A DNA stretch of 64,000 bases from Aldehydirespirator sp963662645 (GTDB lineage Bacteria > Actinomycetota > Acidimicrobiia > Acidimicrobiales > Aldehydirespiratoraceae): assembly GCA_963662645.2 (NCBI GenBank), contig CAXXKN010000004.1, positions 1 to 64,000 of the forward strand, read 5' to 3'. This document shows, one piece after another, positions 16,721 to 25,999 of this stretch; position 1 is the stretch's first letter; every line of letters begins with the position of its first letter. The notes under the pieces were generated by a model that was given only the letters and a program-made list of their open reading frames with translations, was not told the origin of the DNA and made no database searches. Made by a program: the position numbers and the translations under genes.

Positions 16721-16759
16721 CCGGCCAGGCCCGGGGGGTGGCGGCGAGCCCGGGCGACC

Positions 16760-16796
16760 GACGATGGGCCGGATTCGCCCGCCTATTCGCTCGGCC
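16760..16796. repeat. dispersed repeat, partial copy (R4)
   Basis: About 35 bases matching the right end of the repeats at 19641, 26000 and 62529. The best stretch is 26 bases at 16771-16796 with one mismatch to the 62529 copy. It lies between the convergent serC and the fused CoA-transferase gene. Confidence 0.6.
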
Positions 16797-16798
16797 CC

Positions 16799-19537
16799 TT
16801 ACGGCGGAATACCCGGACGGGACTTGGGCCCGACCGGATGGCTGCGGCGGCGAGCCGACACTTGTAGCGCGGCCAGGATGGCGTTGCGGGTGTCGCGGGG
16901 GTCGATCACCTCGTCGAAGCTCAGACCCGAGGCGGAGCGGTAGGCCGACTCCTCCTCGGCCCGATGCAAGTCCCGCTCGGCCTCCTCGTCGGCACCGACG
17001 GCCCGGCCCGCCCCGGCCGCACCCATCGCTCCCACCGTGGCGCCCGGGAAGGCGAAGCTGAGGGTCTGGGAGTCGTGGGGGTTCATGGCCATCACGCAGC
17101 TGCCGAAGCCGAACGCCTTGCGCAGCGTGACGTGGATCTTGACGGTGGTGGCCCTTGTCTGCGCGGCATACATGCGGGCCGACGCCCGCAGCACCCCGGC
17201 CCGCTCCGACGCGGTGCCCGCCAGCACGCCAGGGTTGTCGGCCAAGAACAGCAGCGGCAAATGGAAGGCGTCGCATACTGAGATGAAGTGGGCCGCCTTG
17301 TCGGCCGCAGCGGCATCGATCGAGCCGGCCCGCACGGCCGGCTGGTTGGCGACGATTCCCACCGCCTCGCCGCCGATGCGGGCCAGCGCGCAGATGATGG
17401 AACGGCCGTAGCCGGGCTGGATCGGCAGGCTCTGTCCGCAGTCGATCAGCGACTCAACAACCGCAGCCATGTCGTAGCCCCTCCGGCCGTCGCGTGGAAC
17501 CAGATCGAGCATGTGATCGACGCGGCGCCGGCCGCTGTCGCCGGTATCGACGACGGGAGGCTGCTCCCAAGCCGACGATCCGAAGTACGAGAGGTATGCG
17601 CGGATCTGGCTCAGAAGGTCGGCGTCGTCGACGGCGGCATTGTGGATGGTCCCCGCGCCGAGGGCCACCGCGGGCCCGCCGAGGTCGTCCTTGCCGACCC
17701 GCTCTCCCAGCGACGCCTCCACCACCGGAGGGCCTGCGGTGAAGATGGCCGCATCGGGGGTCATTATCGAGAAGTCGCACAGCAGGGCGGTGATGGCCCC
17801 ATGGCCGGCCGACGGCCCCATCACCCCGCACACCATGGGCACCGTCCCCGACAGCGCCGCCTGGGCCTGCAGGTCGTTGGGACCGCCCCCGCCGGGGTCG
17901 CCCGGCATGGGCGGCCGGTGCCCGGCCCCTTCCAACAGCATCACCAGCGGGATGCGCTCGCGGCCGGCGATGTCCGCAATCCGCCACCGCTTGCGGGTGG
18001 CGGCAGGACCGATCGAGCCCCCCATGGTGGTGAAGTCCTCCGCGCCCACGGCCACCGGACGGCCGTCGATGGCCCCCACCCCGGCCACCAGAGCATCGGC
18101 CGGCACCGGGCCGGCCAGGGTGCCGACCTCGCTGAACGAACCCGCGTCGAGCAGCCCGTCGATGCGGCCGCGAGCATCCAAACGCCCCTCAGCCCGGCGC
18201 GCGGCCAGCTTCTCATTGCCCCCCATGGCCCGAGCCCGCTCTCGGCGCCGTTCAAAGTCCTCAAGGGTGCCGTCCCACCCGCGGGCGTCACTCATCACGC
18301 CCACCGTACCCACGGCCCGGCTTGGGAGCCGCCCCTCGTGGATGGGCGGGTGCACGGCGACGAGGTGGTCGGCGAGTTCGACGGCCCAGTCTTCACCGCT
18401 GCGCACTACGGGCCTCTGGATGGCTGCGCCCGCATGGTGCGCCACCCAGGCTGACGCTGAGGCCAATGACACCTCCGCTAGCGCGGCCCGGCCTTCGGCC
18501 AGCAAGTGAGCGGAAACCGATGCCGCGGCCAGGCCGGCGATGGGATCGGCGATGGCGTCGCCGACGAACATGGGCGGATCGACGGGAACCACTAGTCCCC
18601 CCGAGGCAGCCGCGTCGTCGCCGAAGGCGACCCGGTTGGAGTGCTGCCCGCTGCGCCCGTGGCCGGTGATCGACACCCAGGCCGTGCCTGCGGCCACGCA
18701 TTCCTCCGGGCTAATCCCCCACTGGTGCATGACCCGGGGCCGGCTTGCCTCGATCACCAGGTCGGCGCCGGCGATCAGCTTCCGCAACTGGCCTACGGCG
18801 CCGGCGTCGGGCAAGTCAAGGCTCACCTGCTCCTTGCGTCCGTTCAGCAGCTCGAAAAAGCCGGCGGGACCGCGCCGGGCACCGTCGGGCCGTGCCGCCG
18901 ACTCCACCTTGAGCACCCGACAGCCGGCCTCGACCAGCAGCCCACCTGCCAAGGGGCCTGCCCAAAGGCTGCTGAGGTCCAACACCGTCGGCACCCGGCC
19001 GCTCCTGCACCGGGCCGGCCCCTCAGATCTCAGCGACCACGGTCGAAGCGGCGCTCGGGTGGCACCGACGGCCGCTACTGCGAGGCCGAGCTCCGACCCT
19101 TGGTCCACCACCTCGACTGCCGTCATGGCAGCGATCCGCCCCTGGATCTCGCTCCAATCACCGGCAGGCACCGCCGCGCCGACTAGCGCAGGCAGCGCTT
19201 CAGCGTCGGACGGACGGGGAAGGTTGAGCACCACCCAGCCATCGGATGCCCGCACCATGTGTGCGAACCCGCCCGCGCTGTGGGCTCCATTGCGACCGAA
19301 GCCCGTGAAGGCGGCCCGCTGAGCGGCCAGCCCCACCGCGTCCACCCTGACCCCTGCCCCCAAACGGCGGGTGGCCGAGGCCAAGGCCTCACCCAGACCG
19401 ATAAGCGGTCGGACAACACCCGCGGGCGACACCGACGGCGGACCGGAAGCCGGGCCGGTGAGGTGCATCACTCCCGACGCGGCCCAAGCACGCGCGCAGG
19501 CATCGTCGTCTAGGGCGGCACTCAAGCACCCGAGCAC
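16799..19537 (-). CDS. CaiB/BaiF-type CoA-transferase fused to acyl-CoA carboxyltransferase
   Basis: One 912-aa frame. Residues about 1-410 are CaiB/BaiF-like: an N-terminal segment resembling the second half of such enzymes, then a new start motif (VLDLSSLWAGPLAGGLLVEAG) near residue 186. Residues about 412-912 are a carboxyltransferase of the propionyl/acetyl-CoA carboxylase beta type, with the glycine-rich segment GAGHRPPMPGDPGGGG and a C-terminal FGSCVMAMNPHDSQ region. An internal ATG (MSDARGWDGT) marks the junction and could start a separate carboxyltransferase. No biotin carboxylase or biotin carrier is nearby. TAGGTT six bases before the GTG suggests a leaderless start. Reaction not determined. 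Confidence 0.82.
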   Translation of the reverse strand: MLGCLSAALDDDACARAWAASGVMHLTGPASGPPSVSPAGVVRPLIGLGEALASATRRLGAGVRVDAVGLAAQRAAFTGFGRNGAHSAGGFAHMVRASDGWVVLNLPRPSDAEALPALVGAAVPAGDWSEIQGRIAAMTAVEVVDQGSELGLAVAAVGATRAPLRPWSLRSEGPARCRSGRVPTVLDLSSLWAGPLAGGLLVEAGCRVLKVESAARPDGARRGPAGFFELLNGRKEQVSLDLPDAGAVGQLRKLIAGADLVIEASRPRVMHQWGISPEECVAAGTAWVSITGHGRSGQHSNRVAFGDDAAASGGLVVPVDPPMFVGDAIADPIAGLAAASVSAHLLAEGRAALAEVSLASASAWVAHHAGAAIQRPVVRSGEDWAVELADHLVAVHPPIHEGRLPSRAVGTVGVMSDARGWDGTLEDFERRRERARAMGGNEKLAARRAEGRLDARGRIDGLLDAGSFSEVGTLAGPVPADALVAGVGAIDGRPVAVGAEDFTTMGGSIGPAATRKRWRIADIAGRERIPLVMLLEGAGHRPPMPGDPGGGGPNDLQAQAALSGTVPMVCGVMGPSAGHGAITALLCDFSIMTPDAAIFTAGPPVVEASLGERVGKDDLGGPAVALGAGTIHNAAVDDADLLSQIRAYLSYFGSSAWEQPPVVDTGDSGRRRVDHMLDLVPRDGRRGYDMAAVVESLIDCGQSLPIQPGYGRSIICALARIGGEAVGIVANQPAVRAGSIDAAAADKAAHFISVCDAFHLPLLFLADNPGVLAGTASERAGVLRASARMYAAQTRATTVKIHVTLRKAFGFGSCVMAMNPHDSQTLSFAFPGATVGAMGAAGAGRAVGADEEAERDLHRAEEESAYRSASGLSFDEVIDPRDTRNAILAALQVSARRRSHPVGPKSRPGIPP

Positions 19538-19543
19538 GAACCG

Positions 19544-19549
19544 AACCTA
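19544..19549 (-). promoter_or_regulatory. predicted -10 element, leaderless fusion gene
   Basis: TAGGTT on the minus strand, six bases before the GTG at 19537. Confidence 0.4.
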
Positions 19550-19640
19550 GTGGTCTGTCGCTGAGAATGGCTGCGCGGCCGTCGCTCCCTGAGTCATTGG
19601 AGACCCTGCAACTCCATGGTCGGACATGCCTAAGAAGGTG

Positions 19641-19773
19641 CGCGGGTAGGTGCAAGCCCGTCGTGTTGCGAGGGAGTGTCTCCCGCTCTTGTTCGCTGCG
19701 ACCTGAGGGCCGCTCGGGCCACGGCCCCGCCCGTATGGTGTCGGGTTTGCGTGCCTACCCGCAGGGCCTCTAA
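19641..19773 (+). repeat. dispersed repeat, copy R1
   Basis: An intergenic element of about 130 bases. The core at 19681-19726 is identical over 46 bases to 26012-26057 (R2). The left flank also aligns with the copy at 62529-62653 (R3). The core holds short GC inverted repeats (GGCCG, CGGCC). It fills most of the 316-base gap between the fused gene and the SDR. The rest of that gap shows only a weak possible promoter (TTGTCC at 19793, TATTCT at 19815). Confidence 0.8.
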
Positions 19774-19853
19774 GGGCAGGTCCGAGGCGGATTTGTCCAT
19801 CTGGCAGGGTGTTGTATTCTGCTGCCCGCTTACCGCGGCAAGGAGGGCGCTTC

Positions 19854-20639
19854 ATGGGCCGGCTCGACGACAAGATCGCATTGGTGACCGGAGCATCCCG
19901 AGGACTCGGTGAGGGCATCGCTCGGAGGTTTGCCGACGAGGGGGCCGCCGTGGTGTGCGCCGACGTGCTCGACGCCTCCGAGGTGGCCTCGTCGCTTCCG
20001 GCGGCACCATCGGGCGCGCAGCCCATGGCTATCCATCTGAATGTCACCGACACGGCCCAGGTCGAAGATCAGATGCGCTCAGTGGCCGAGACATACGGCC
20101 GCCTCGACATTCTGGCCAACAACGCCGGCGTCGCCCAGCCCATAGCTGCCGTCATCGACACTCCCGACGACGTGTACGAGAGGGTCTTCTCGGTGAACGT
20201 CCGCGGCGTGCTGGCCTGCTCCCGTGCCGCGGCCCACATCATGAAGCAGCACAACTGGGGACGGATCATCAACACGGCCTCCCAGACCGGGAAGGTGGCC
20301 TGGCAGGGATGGGGGATCTACTCGGCTTCCAAGTTCGCGGTGGTAGGACTCACCCAGGTGCTGGCCAAGGAGCTCGCCGAGTACAACATCACCGTCAACG
20401 CCATCTGCCCCGGCACGATGTTCACCAACATGACCAAGACCGGATTCGGCGCCGCCGCGGCCTCCGCGAAGCGCGACCGCGACGAATTGCTGGCGGAACA
20501 CATCGAGACCATCCCCATGAAGCGTCTGGGGACGGCCACCGACATCGGTGCCATGGCCGCCTTCCTCGCCTCCGACGACGCCTGTTACACCACCGGCGCA
20601 AGCCTCAACCTCACCGGCGGCGAGCAGGTCTTCTTCTGA
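19854..20639 (+). CDS. SDR family oxidoreductase
   Basis: A 261-aa classical short-chain dehydrogenase. The nucleotide motif TGASRGLG is near residue 13, NNAGVAQP is near residue 87, and the catalytic YSASK is near residue 160. The Asp of the CADV segment after the second strand points to NAD preference. A strong AAGGAGG lies eight bases before the ATG. It is the first gene of a six-gene catabolic run (SDR, alcohol dehydrogenase, M24 protein, E1 alpha, E1 beta, hydroxyacid dehydrogenase) and likely oxidises a polyol or hydroxy acid. Substrate unknown. Confidence 0.9.
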   Translation: MGRLDDKIALVTGASRGLGEGIARRFADEGAAVVCADVLDASEVASSLPAAPSGAQPMAIHLNVTDTAQVEDQMRSVAETYGRLDILANNAGVAQPIAAVIDTPDDVYERVFSVNVRGVLACSRAAAHIMKQHNWGRIINTASQTGKVAWQGWGIYSASKFAVVGLTQVLAKELAEYNITVNAICPGTMFTNMTKTGFGAAAASAKRDRDELLAEHIETIPMKRLGTATDIGAMAAFLASDDACYTTGASLNLTGGEQVFF

Positions 20640-20680
20640 TCGGCACCGCCGGGCAGAGCATCGCTGGGAGGATCGTGAGC

Positions 20681-21781
20681 ATGCGAGCGGCCGTGTACCA
20701 CGGCTCCCGCGACATAAGGATCGAGGACTTGGAGGTGCCCGACCCTGGTCCCGGCGAGCTGCTCATAGAGGTGCACGCGGCCGGCATCTGCGGTACCGAC
20801 GCCTCGGAGTGGAGCCACGGCCCGACGATGTTTCCCATCTTGAGGCGCAACCGGCGGTCCGGGCATCTGGGGCCGATGGTTCCCGGCCACGAGTTCGGCG
20901 GCCGGGTGGTGTCCCGCGGCCGCGGCGTCGAGGGCTTTCCCGACGACGCCGTCGTGGCCAGCGGCGCGGGCATCTCCTGCGGCCAGTGTCGGGCCTGCAC
21001 GCGGATGCTGACCAACTTCTGCGAGCAGTACTTCACGGTGGGCCTGCAACGCAACGGCGCCCTGGCCCAGTACGTGACGGTCCCGGCGTCGATCTGCCTG
21101 CCGGTGGAGGAGCACGGACTGGGCGATGACGGCGCGGCCCTCGTGCAGCCCATGTCGGTGGCCCACCATGCGCTGCTCCAGGGGTCTCCGCGGCCCGGCG
21201 ACACCGTCGTCGTGATCGGGATCGGCGGAGTGGGCGCGTTCCTGGTTTTCGCCGCGGCGGAGTTGGGAATGCGGGTGGTCGCCGCCGACCTCGCCGCCGA
21301 GAGGCTGCAGATCGCCGGCGCGCTGGGAGCGCACCGCACCGTGGAGGTGGACCGCGGCGAGGACCTCGCTTCGCAGCTTCGGGCCGCCCTGGAAGCACCC
21401 GCCGAGGTGATCTACGAGGTCACCGGGGTGGACGAGGCGCTCCAGGCGGCACTGGCGGCGGTGGAGCCGCGGGGCCGGGTGGTTGCCGTCGGCCTCGGCG
21501 CCAAGCCCGTTCCACTCGATGTCCGCTCGCTCACGCTGCGCGAGGTGTCGCTTGTCGGAACCAACGCCCATGTATTCGCCGCGGACTTTGCGGAGGCGGC
21601 TCGGCTCGTGGGGCGCCGCCCGGGCGGATGGAGCGACGTGGCACCGGTGGCCCTGCCGCTGGAAGCTCTCGTGGGCAGCGGGCTGCAGCCGATGGTCGAC
21701 GGCAGGGCCGAACGGATCAAGACGCTCATCGATCCGTGGACCCAACAGGTGCGCCCGACCGGCGGATGGCCCGTCGAATAG
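20681..21781 (+). CDS. zinc-dependent alcohol dehydrogenase (sorbitol/threonine dehydrogenase type)
   Basis: A 366-aa MDR enzyme. Catalytic zinc ligands C37 and H70-E71 (GHEFGG) are present, and the structural zinc lobe has C100, C103, C106 and C114. The Rossmann motif GIGGVG is near residue 180. An SDR plus a polyol-type MDR in one run suggests stepwise oxidation of a sugar alcohol or similar compound. The ATG at 20681 is preferred over a GTG six bases upstream because GGGAGG is then nine bases away. Confidence 0.9.
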   Translation: MRAAVYHGSRDIRIEDLEVPDPGPGELLIEVHAAGICGTDASEWSHGPTMFPILRRNRRSGHLGPMVPGHEFGGRVVSRGRGVEGFPDDAVVASGAGISCGQCRACTRMLTNFCEQYFTVGLQRNGALAQYVTVPASICLPVEEHGLGDDGAALVQPMSVAHHALLQGSPRPGDTVVVIGIGGVGAFLVFAAAELGMRVVAADLAAERLQIAGALGAHRTVEVDRGEDLASQLRAALEAPAEVIYEVTGVDEALQAALAAVEPRGRVVAVGLGAKPVPLDVRSLTLREVSLVGTNAHVFAADFAEAARLVGRRPGGWSDVAPVALPLEALVGSGLQPMVDGRAERIKTLIDPWTQQVRPTGGWPVE

Positions 21782-21800
21782 TTGGCAAGGGAGCTGAGCC

Positions 21801-23069
21801 GTGAGCACTGACAACCAGATCGGCGACTTCCCGGTCGCGACGACGCCCTCACCGGGCGTGATGGCAGTCGACTGGGAGGAGCGCGTGGACTTCGACCGGC
21901 TGCGGCGCTACCGCCTGGACAGGGCGAAGGCCGCGCTGGAGGAGTCGGACCTCGGAGCGCTCCTCGTGTTCGACACGGCCAACATCCGCTACCTGACGGC
22001 CACCCACATCGGGTACTGGGCCTTCAACAAGATGGAGCGATGGGCGTTGCTGACCCGGACCGGCGAGCCCTGGATCTGGGACTTCGGTTCCGCGGCCCGG
22101 GTCCACACGCTGCACTCGCCGTGGCTGGAGCCGGGCCATTCGGTGGGAGGCAACACCGGCCTGGCCGGATCCATCGGTCCGGAGTCTGGGCTGGTTGCGC
22201 GCGCCGTCCGGGAGATCTGTGACGTGCTGCGCGACGAGGGCGTCGCCGACATGCCGCTCGGCGTCGACATGGCCGAGGCCGAGATGTACCTGGAGTTGGT
22301 GAAGGCCGGGATCGACGTGCGGAACGGGCAGCAGGTCATGCTCAAGGCTCGGGAGATCAAGAGCCCCGACGAGATCATGCTGCTCACCCAAGCCTCCGCG
22401 ATGGTGGACGGGGTGTACCACGACATTTTCGAGGCGCTCAAGCCCGGGGTGCGCGAGTCCGACATCGTGGCCCTGGCCAACAAACGGCTCTACGAGATGG
22501 GCTCCGAGCACGTCGAGGCGATCAACTCAATCGCCGGGGAGCGCTGCAGCCCCCATCCCCACGTCTTCTCGGACCGTCTGATCCGCCCGGGCGACACCGC
22601 CTATTTCGACATCATCCAGGCCCACAACGGCTACCGGACCTGCTACTACCGGACGTTCGTGGTGGGCCGGGCCACTGCGGCTCAGCGAGACGCCTACAAG
22701 CGGGCCCGGGAATGGATCGACGCCGCCATAGCCCTAGTGAAGCCCGGAACGACCACCGACGTGATCGCGGAATCGTGGCCTGAGGCTCAAGAGTTCGGGT
22801 TCCCCGACGAGATGGAAGCGTTCGGCCTCCAGTTCGGCCACGGGGTGGGGCTCTCGGTCCACGAGCGCCCCGTGATCAGCAGGCTCAACTCCATAGAGAA
22901 CCCGATCGAGCTCAAGGAGGGCATGTTCTTCGCGCTGGAGACCTTCTGCCCGGCCGAGGACGGGCGCTCGGCGGCCCGAATCGAGGAGATGGTGGTCTGT
23001 TCGGCCGAGGGGCCCCAGGTTGTGACCCTGTTCCCCGCGGAGGAGCTTCAAGTTGCCAACCAGTACTGA
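21801..23069 (+). CDS. M24 (pita-bread fold) hydrolase/lyase with an altered metal site
   Basis: A 422-aa creatinase/prolidase-fold protein. Aligning by eye to the M24 pattern, four of five metal ligands are present: D270 (YFDI), H347 (GHGVGL), E380 (ALETF) and E395 (RIEEM). The second Asp of the usual DxxRT motif is replaced by C281 (CYYRT). Metal-free or altered sites are known in this fold (creatinase), and the DMSP lyase DddP also belongs to it, so a lyase or C-N hydrolase role is as likely as peptidase. The GTG start has GGGAG upstream. The 3' end overlaps E1 alpha by 17 bases. Confidence 0.85.
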   Translation: MSTDNQIGDFPVATTPSPGVMAVDWEERVDFDRLRRYRLDRAKAALEESDLGALLVFDTANIRYLTATHIGYWAFNKMERWALLTRTGEPWIWDFGSAARVHTLHSPWLEPGHSVGGNTGLAGSIGPESGLVARAVREICDVLRDEGVADMPLGVDMAEAEMYLELVKAGIDVRNGQQVMLKAREIKSPDEIMLLTQASAMVDGVYHDIFEALKPGVRESDIVALANKRLYEMGSEHVEAINSIAGERCSPHPHVFSDRLIRPGDTAYFDIIQAHNGYRTCYYRTFVVGRATAAQRDAYKRAREWIDAAIALVKPGTTTDVIAESWPEAQEFGFPDEMEAFGLQFGHGVGLSVHERPVISRLNSIENPIELKEGMFFALETFCPAEDGRSAARIEEMVVCSAEGPQVVTLFPAEELQVANQY

Positions 23070-24072
23070 GGGGACGACCCACGGCCGCGGGGAGGCTGAC
23101 CTCGACCAGCGGATCGATCTGTACCGGATGATGGTCGAGGCCCGGGTATTCGAGGAACTGGCCTACCGGATGTTCGTCGCGGGACTGGTGAAGGGAACCT
23201 CGCATCTGGCTATCGGGCAGGAGGCCATAGCGGCCGCCTTCGCGGCCGCCATGCGGCCCGACGATCTCACCTTCTGCACCTATCGGGGCCACAATCACAC
23301 GCTGCTCAGGGGAGCGCCCCCGAGCCGGCTGATGGCCGAACTGTTCGGACGGGGCTCGGGGATCTGCGGGGGCAAGGGCGGATCCATGCATCTCACCGAC
23401 GCCTCCGCGGGAGCGATGGGCTCCTACGCCATAGTCGGGGCGCACATGCCGATCGCGGTCGGGGCGGCCTGGGCCGCGATGGAACGGGGCACCGGCCAGA
23501 CAGCCGTGTGCTTCTTCGGCGACGGCGCCACCAACATCGGCGCCTTCCACGAGGCTCTGAACATGGCGGCGGTGTGGTCGGTGCCGGCCGTGTTCGTGTG
23601 CGAGAACAACCAGTACATGGAGTACACACCCATCCGATCGGTGACGGCGGTCGAGAATCCCGCCGCGGACCGGGCCCAGGCATACGGACTCGATTCCGTC
23701 CTCGTGGACGGGAACGACGCCGACGAGATGTTCCACACGGCCCGATCCGCCATCGACAAGGCCCGAGCAGGGGGCGGACCCAGCCTCATCGAAGCCTCCA
23801 CCTACCGCCACGGCGGCCACTCGCGGGCCGACCCGGGAACCTACCGGCCCGACGATGAGGTGGCGGACTGGAAGGCCCGCGACCCGATTCCCGCCTACAG
23901 GGAGCGTCTCCTCGCCGCGGGCGTGGAGGCCCAGCGCCTCGCAGAGATCGAGGCCGCGGTGGACAGGACCATGCATGAGGCGGTCGAAGAGGCCAAGGCC
24001 GCTCCCCTGCCTCCCACCTCGGCGATCGGCACCAACCTGTGGGCTGACGGAGGGTCGGCATGGCGGAACTGA
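23053..24072 (+). CDS. 2-oxoacid dehydrogenase E1 component, alpha subunit
   Basis: A thiamin-diphosphate-dependent subunit of 339 aa, closest to the acetoin/branched-chain/pyruvate E1 alpha group. The TPP motif GDG...N is in the segment beginning CFFGDGATNIGAFHE near residue 154. GKGGSMHL near residue 111 is also typical. The TTG start is chosen because AGGAG lies seven bases upstream and no better start precedes the conserved LYRMM helix. It overlaps the M24 gene by 17 bases and E1 beta by 13, so the three are translationally coupled. No E2 or E3 gene is nearby. Confidence 0.92.
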   Translation: MPTSTEGTTHGRGEADLDQRIDLYRMMVEARVFEELAYRMFVAGLVKGTSHLAIGQEAIAAAFAAAMRPDDLTFCTYRGHNHTLLRGAPPSRLMAELFGRGSGICGGKGGSMHLTDASAGAMGSYAIVGAHMPIAVGAAWAAMERGTGQTAVCFFGDGATNIGAFHEALNMAAVWSVPAVFVCENNQYMEYTPIRSVTAVENPAADRAQAYGLDSVLVDGNDADEMFHTARSAIDKARAGGGPSLIEASTYRHGGHSRADPGTYRPDDEVADWKARDPIPAYRERLLAAGVEAQRLAEIEAAVDRTMHEAVEEAKAAPLPPTSAIGTNLWADGGSAWRN

Positions 24073-25037
24073 TCACCTACCGAGAGGCGGTGGCTCGTGC
24101 GCTCGCCCAGGAGATGGAGCGGGACGAGACGGTGTACTTCATCGGCGAGGACGTCGCGGCGGCCGGGGGCGTGTTCAAGACCACAACAGGACTCCTGGAG
24201 AGGTTCGGCCCAAGACGGGTGCGCGACACCCCGATCTCCGAGGAGGCGATCATCGGCGCGGCGATGGGTGCGGCCATGAACGGTCTGCGTCCCGTAGCGG
24301 AGATCATGTTCTCCGACTTCCTGGCCACGTGCTGGGACATGATCGCCAACCAGGTGGCCAAGACCCGCTATATGACCGATGGACAGGTCGAACTCCCCCT
24401 GGTGATCCGGACGGCCAACGGAGCGGGGGTGCGCTTCGGCGCCCAGCACTCCCAGAGCGTCGAGAACTGGGCCATGTCGGTGCCGGGCCTGAAGGTGGTG
24501 GCCCCGTCGACGCCACGCGACGTCATCGAGTTGATGGCCGCGTCCATCCGCGACCCCGATCCGGTCGTCTTCTTCGAGCACAAGGCGCTGTTCCCCACCA
24601 AGGGGCCGGTCCCCGACGGCGAGCTTGTGGGCGAGTTGGGCAAGGCCGCGATCGTCCGCTCCGGCGCCGACCTGACCATCGTGGCCCTGGCGGCCATGGT
24701 TCCCAGAGCTGTGGCCGCGGCCGAGGACCTGGCCCGCCGCGGGGTGGAGGCCACCGTGGTCGACCTGCGCTGCCTGGTGCCCCTGGACACCCGGACGCTG
24801 CTGGCCGCCTGCAGCCAGACGGGCCGGGTCTTCACTGTCGAGGAGAACCCCCGCTTGTGTGGATGGGGCGCCGAAGTGGCCTCCATAGTCATGGAGGAAG
24901 CCTTCTTCGATCTGGACCAGCCGGTGATCCGAATCACCACCGATCACATCCCGCTGCCCTCGGCCGACTGCCTGGAGGACGCCACCATCCCGTCCGTGTC
25001 GCGCATCGTGGAAGTGGTCGAGAAGACCCTGGACTGA
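24060..25037 (+). CDS. 2-oxoacid dehydrogenase E1 component, beta subunit
   Basis: A 325-aa transketolase-like subunit that completes the E1 heterotetramer. GEDVAAAGGVF near residue 28, DTPISE near residue 56 and the C-terminal transketolase domain (VVDLRCLVPLD near residue 236) are visible. The start overlaps the end of the alpha subunit. Complexes of this type need a lipoylated E2 and an E3, which are absent from this cluster, so it must borrow them or use another acceptor. Confidence 0.93.
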   Translation: MAELITYREAVARALAQEMERDETVYFIGEDVAAAGGVFKTTTGLLERFGPRRVRDTPISEEAIIGAAMGAAMNGLRPVAEIMFSDFLATCWDMIANQVAKTRYMTDGQVELPLVIRTANGAGVRFGAQHSQSVENWAMSVPGLKVVAPSTPRDVIELMAASIRDPDPVVFFEHKALFPTKGPVPDGELVGELGKAAIVRSGADLTIVALAAMVPRAVAAAEDLARRGVEATVVDLRCLVPLDTRTLLAACSQTGRVFTVEENPRLCGWGAEVASIVMEEAFFDLDQPVIRITTDHIPLPSADCLEDATIPSVSRIVEVVEKTLD

Positions 25038-25073
25038 CAACGGATCGCCGACAACCGAGAAACGGGGGCAAGT

Positions 25074-25964
25074 ATGAGCGGGACCACGGTCGGTTTCGTT
25101 GGGTTGGGAAGCATGGGACTTCCCATGGCGACCAACATCGCGGCTGCGGGCTTCCCGCTGGTGGTGTGGAACCGCACGGCCTCCAAGTCCGAGACTCTGG
25201 CCGACCGCAGCGGAGCCCGGGTGGCCGCTTCGCCGGCGATCCTCGCCGCAGAAGCTGAAGTCGTGATCACGATGGTGGCCGACGGCGACGTGCTGCTGGA
25301 TCTATACACGGGCCCGTGCGGCATGGCGCGGTCGCTTCGAGCCGGAACCGTCTGCGTGGACATGAGCACGATAAGCCCGGGCCAAGCCGCAGAGTTGGCC
25401 GCCGCGGTGGCCGGCGCGGGGAGCAGCTTCATCGACGCTCCCGTATCGGGAAGCGTGGCGCTCGCCGAAGCAGGAACCCTGACGGTCATGGCCGGAGGCG
25501 AGGCGCGCGACATCGAGACGGCCCGACCCGTGCTCGAAACCATGAGCGCGCGGATCTATCACATGGGGCCGGTGGGCTCGGGCGCCACCATCAAGCTGGC
25601 TGTCAACTCGATCGTCTACGGGCTCGGCCAAGCGGTCTCGGAGGCTCTCGTCCTCGCCGAGGCGGCCGGGATCGAACGGGCTCGCGCCTACGAGGTCTTC
25701 GCCAACAGCGCCATCGCGGCCCCGTTCGTGCACTACCGACAGGAGGCCTTCCTGAAGCCCGGCGAGGTTCCCGTTGCCTTCCGGATGGTCCTGGCCCGCA
25801 AGGACCTGGACCTGGCCCTGGCGCTGGCCGAGAGCGTCGGCGCGGCCCTTCCGCAGGGTGAGCTCAACCGGATGGTCATTGCGGAAGCCATCGAGGCCGG
25901 TTTCGGCGACCACGACATGTCAGCTGTGGCCGAGCACCTGCGATCCGAGCGCTCCAACGCCTAG
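25074..25964 (+). CDS. NAD(P)-dependent 3-hydroxyisobutyrate dehydrogenase-like oxidoreductase
   Basis: A 296-aa beta-hydroxyacid dehydrogenase. The N-terminal GFVGLGSMGLPMATN is the dinucleotide motif, the DAPVSGS substrate segment is near residue 121, and the catalytic lysine is K174 in the GSGATIKL segment. Related enzymes reduce or oxidise 3-hydroxyisobutyrate, tartronate semialdehyde or glyoxylate. It ends the six-gene run; the next feature is a repeat copy followed by the transporter genes. Confidence 0.9.
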   Translation: MSGTTVGFVGLGSMGLPMATNIAAAGFPLVVWNRTASKSETLADRSGARVAASPAILAAEAEVVITMVADGDVLLDLYTGPCGMARSLRAGTVCVDMSTISPGQAAELAAAVAGAGSSFIDAPVSGSVALAEAGTLTVMAGGEARDIETARPVLETMSARIYHMGPVGSGATIKLAVNSIVYGLGQAVSEALVLAEAAGIERARAYEVFANSAIAAPFVHYRQEAFLKPGEVPVAFRMVLARKDLDLALALAESVGAALPQGELNRMVIAEAIEAGFGDHDMSAVAEHLRSERSNA

Positions 25965-25999
25965 GAGCCAGCGCGAACAGGCGGGACACGATCGCTTCG

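Noticed and set aside
19955..20680. In-frame upstream extension of the zinc alcohol dehydrogenase into the SDR gene
   Set aside because: It overlaps the SDR coding sequence in another frame; homology and the ribosome-binding site place the start at 20681.
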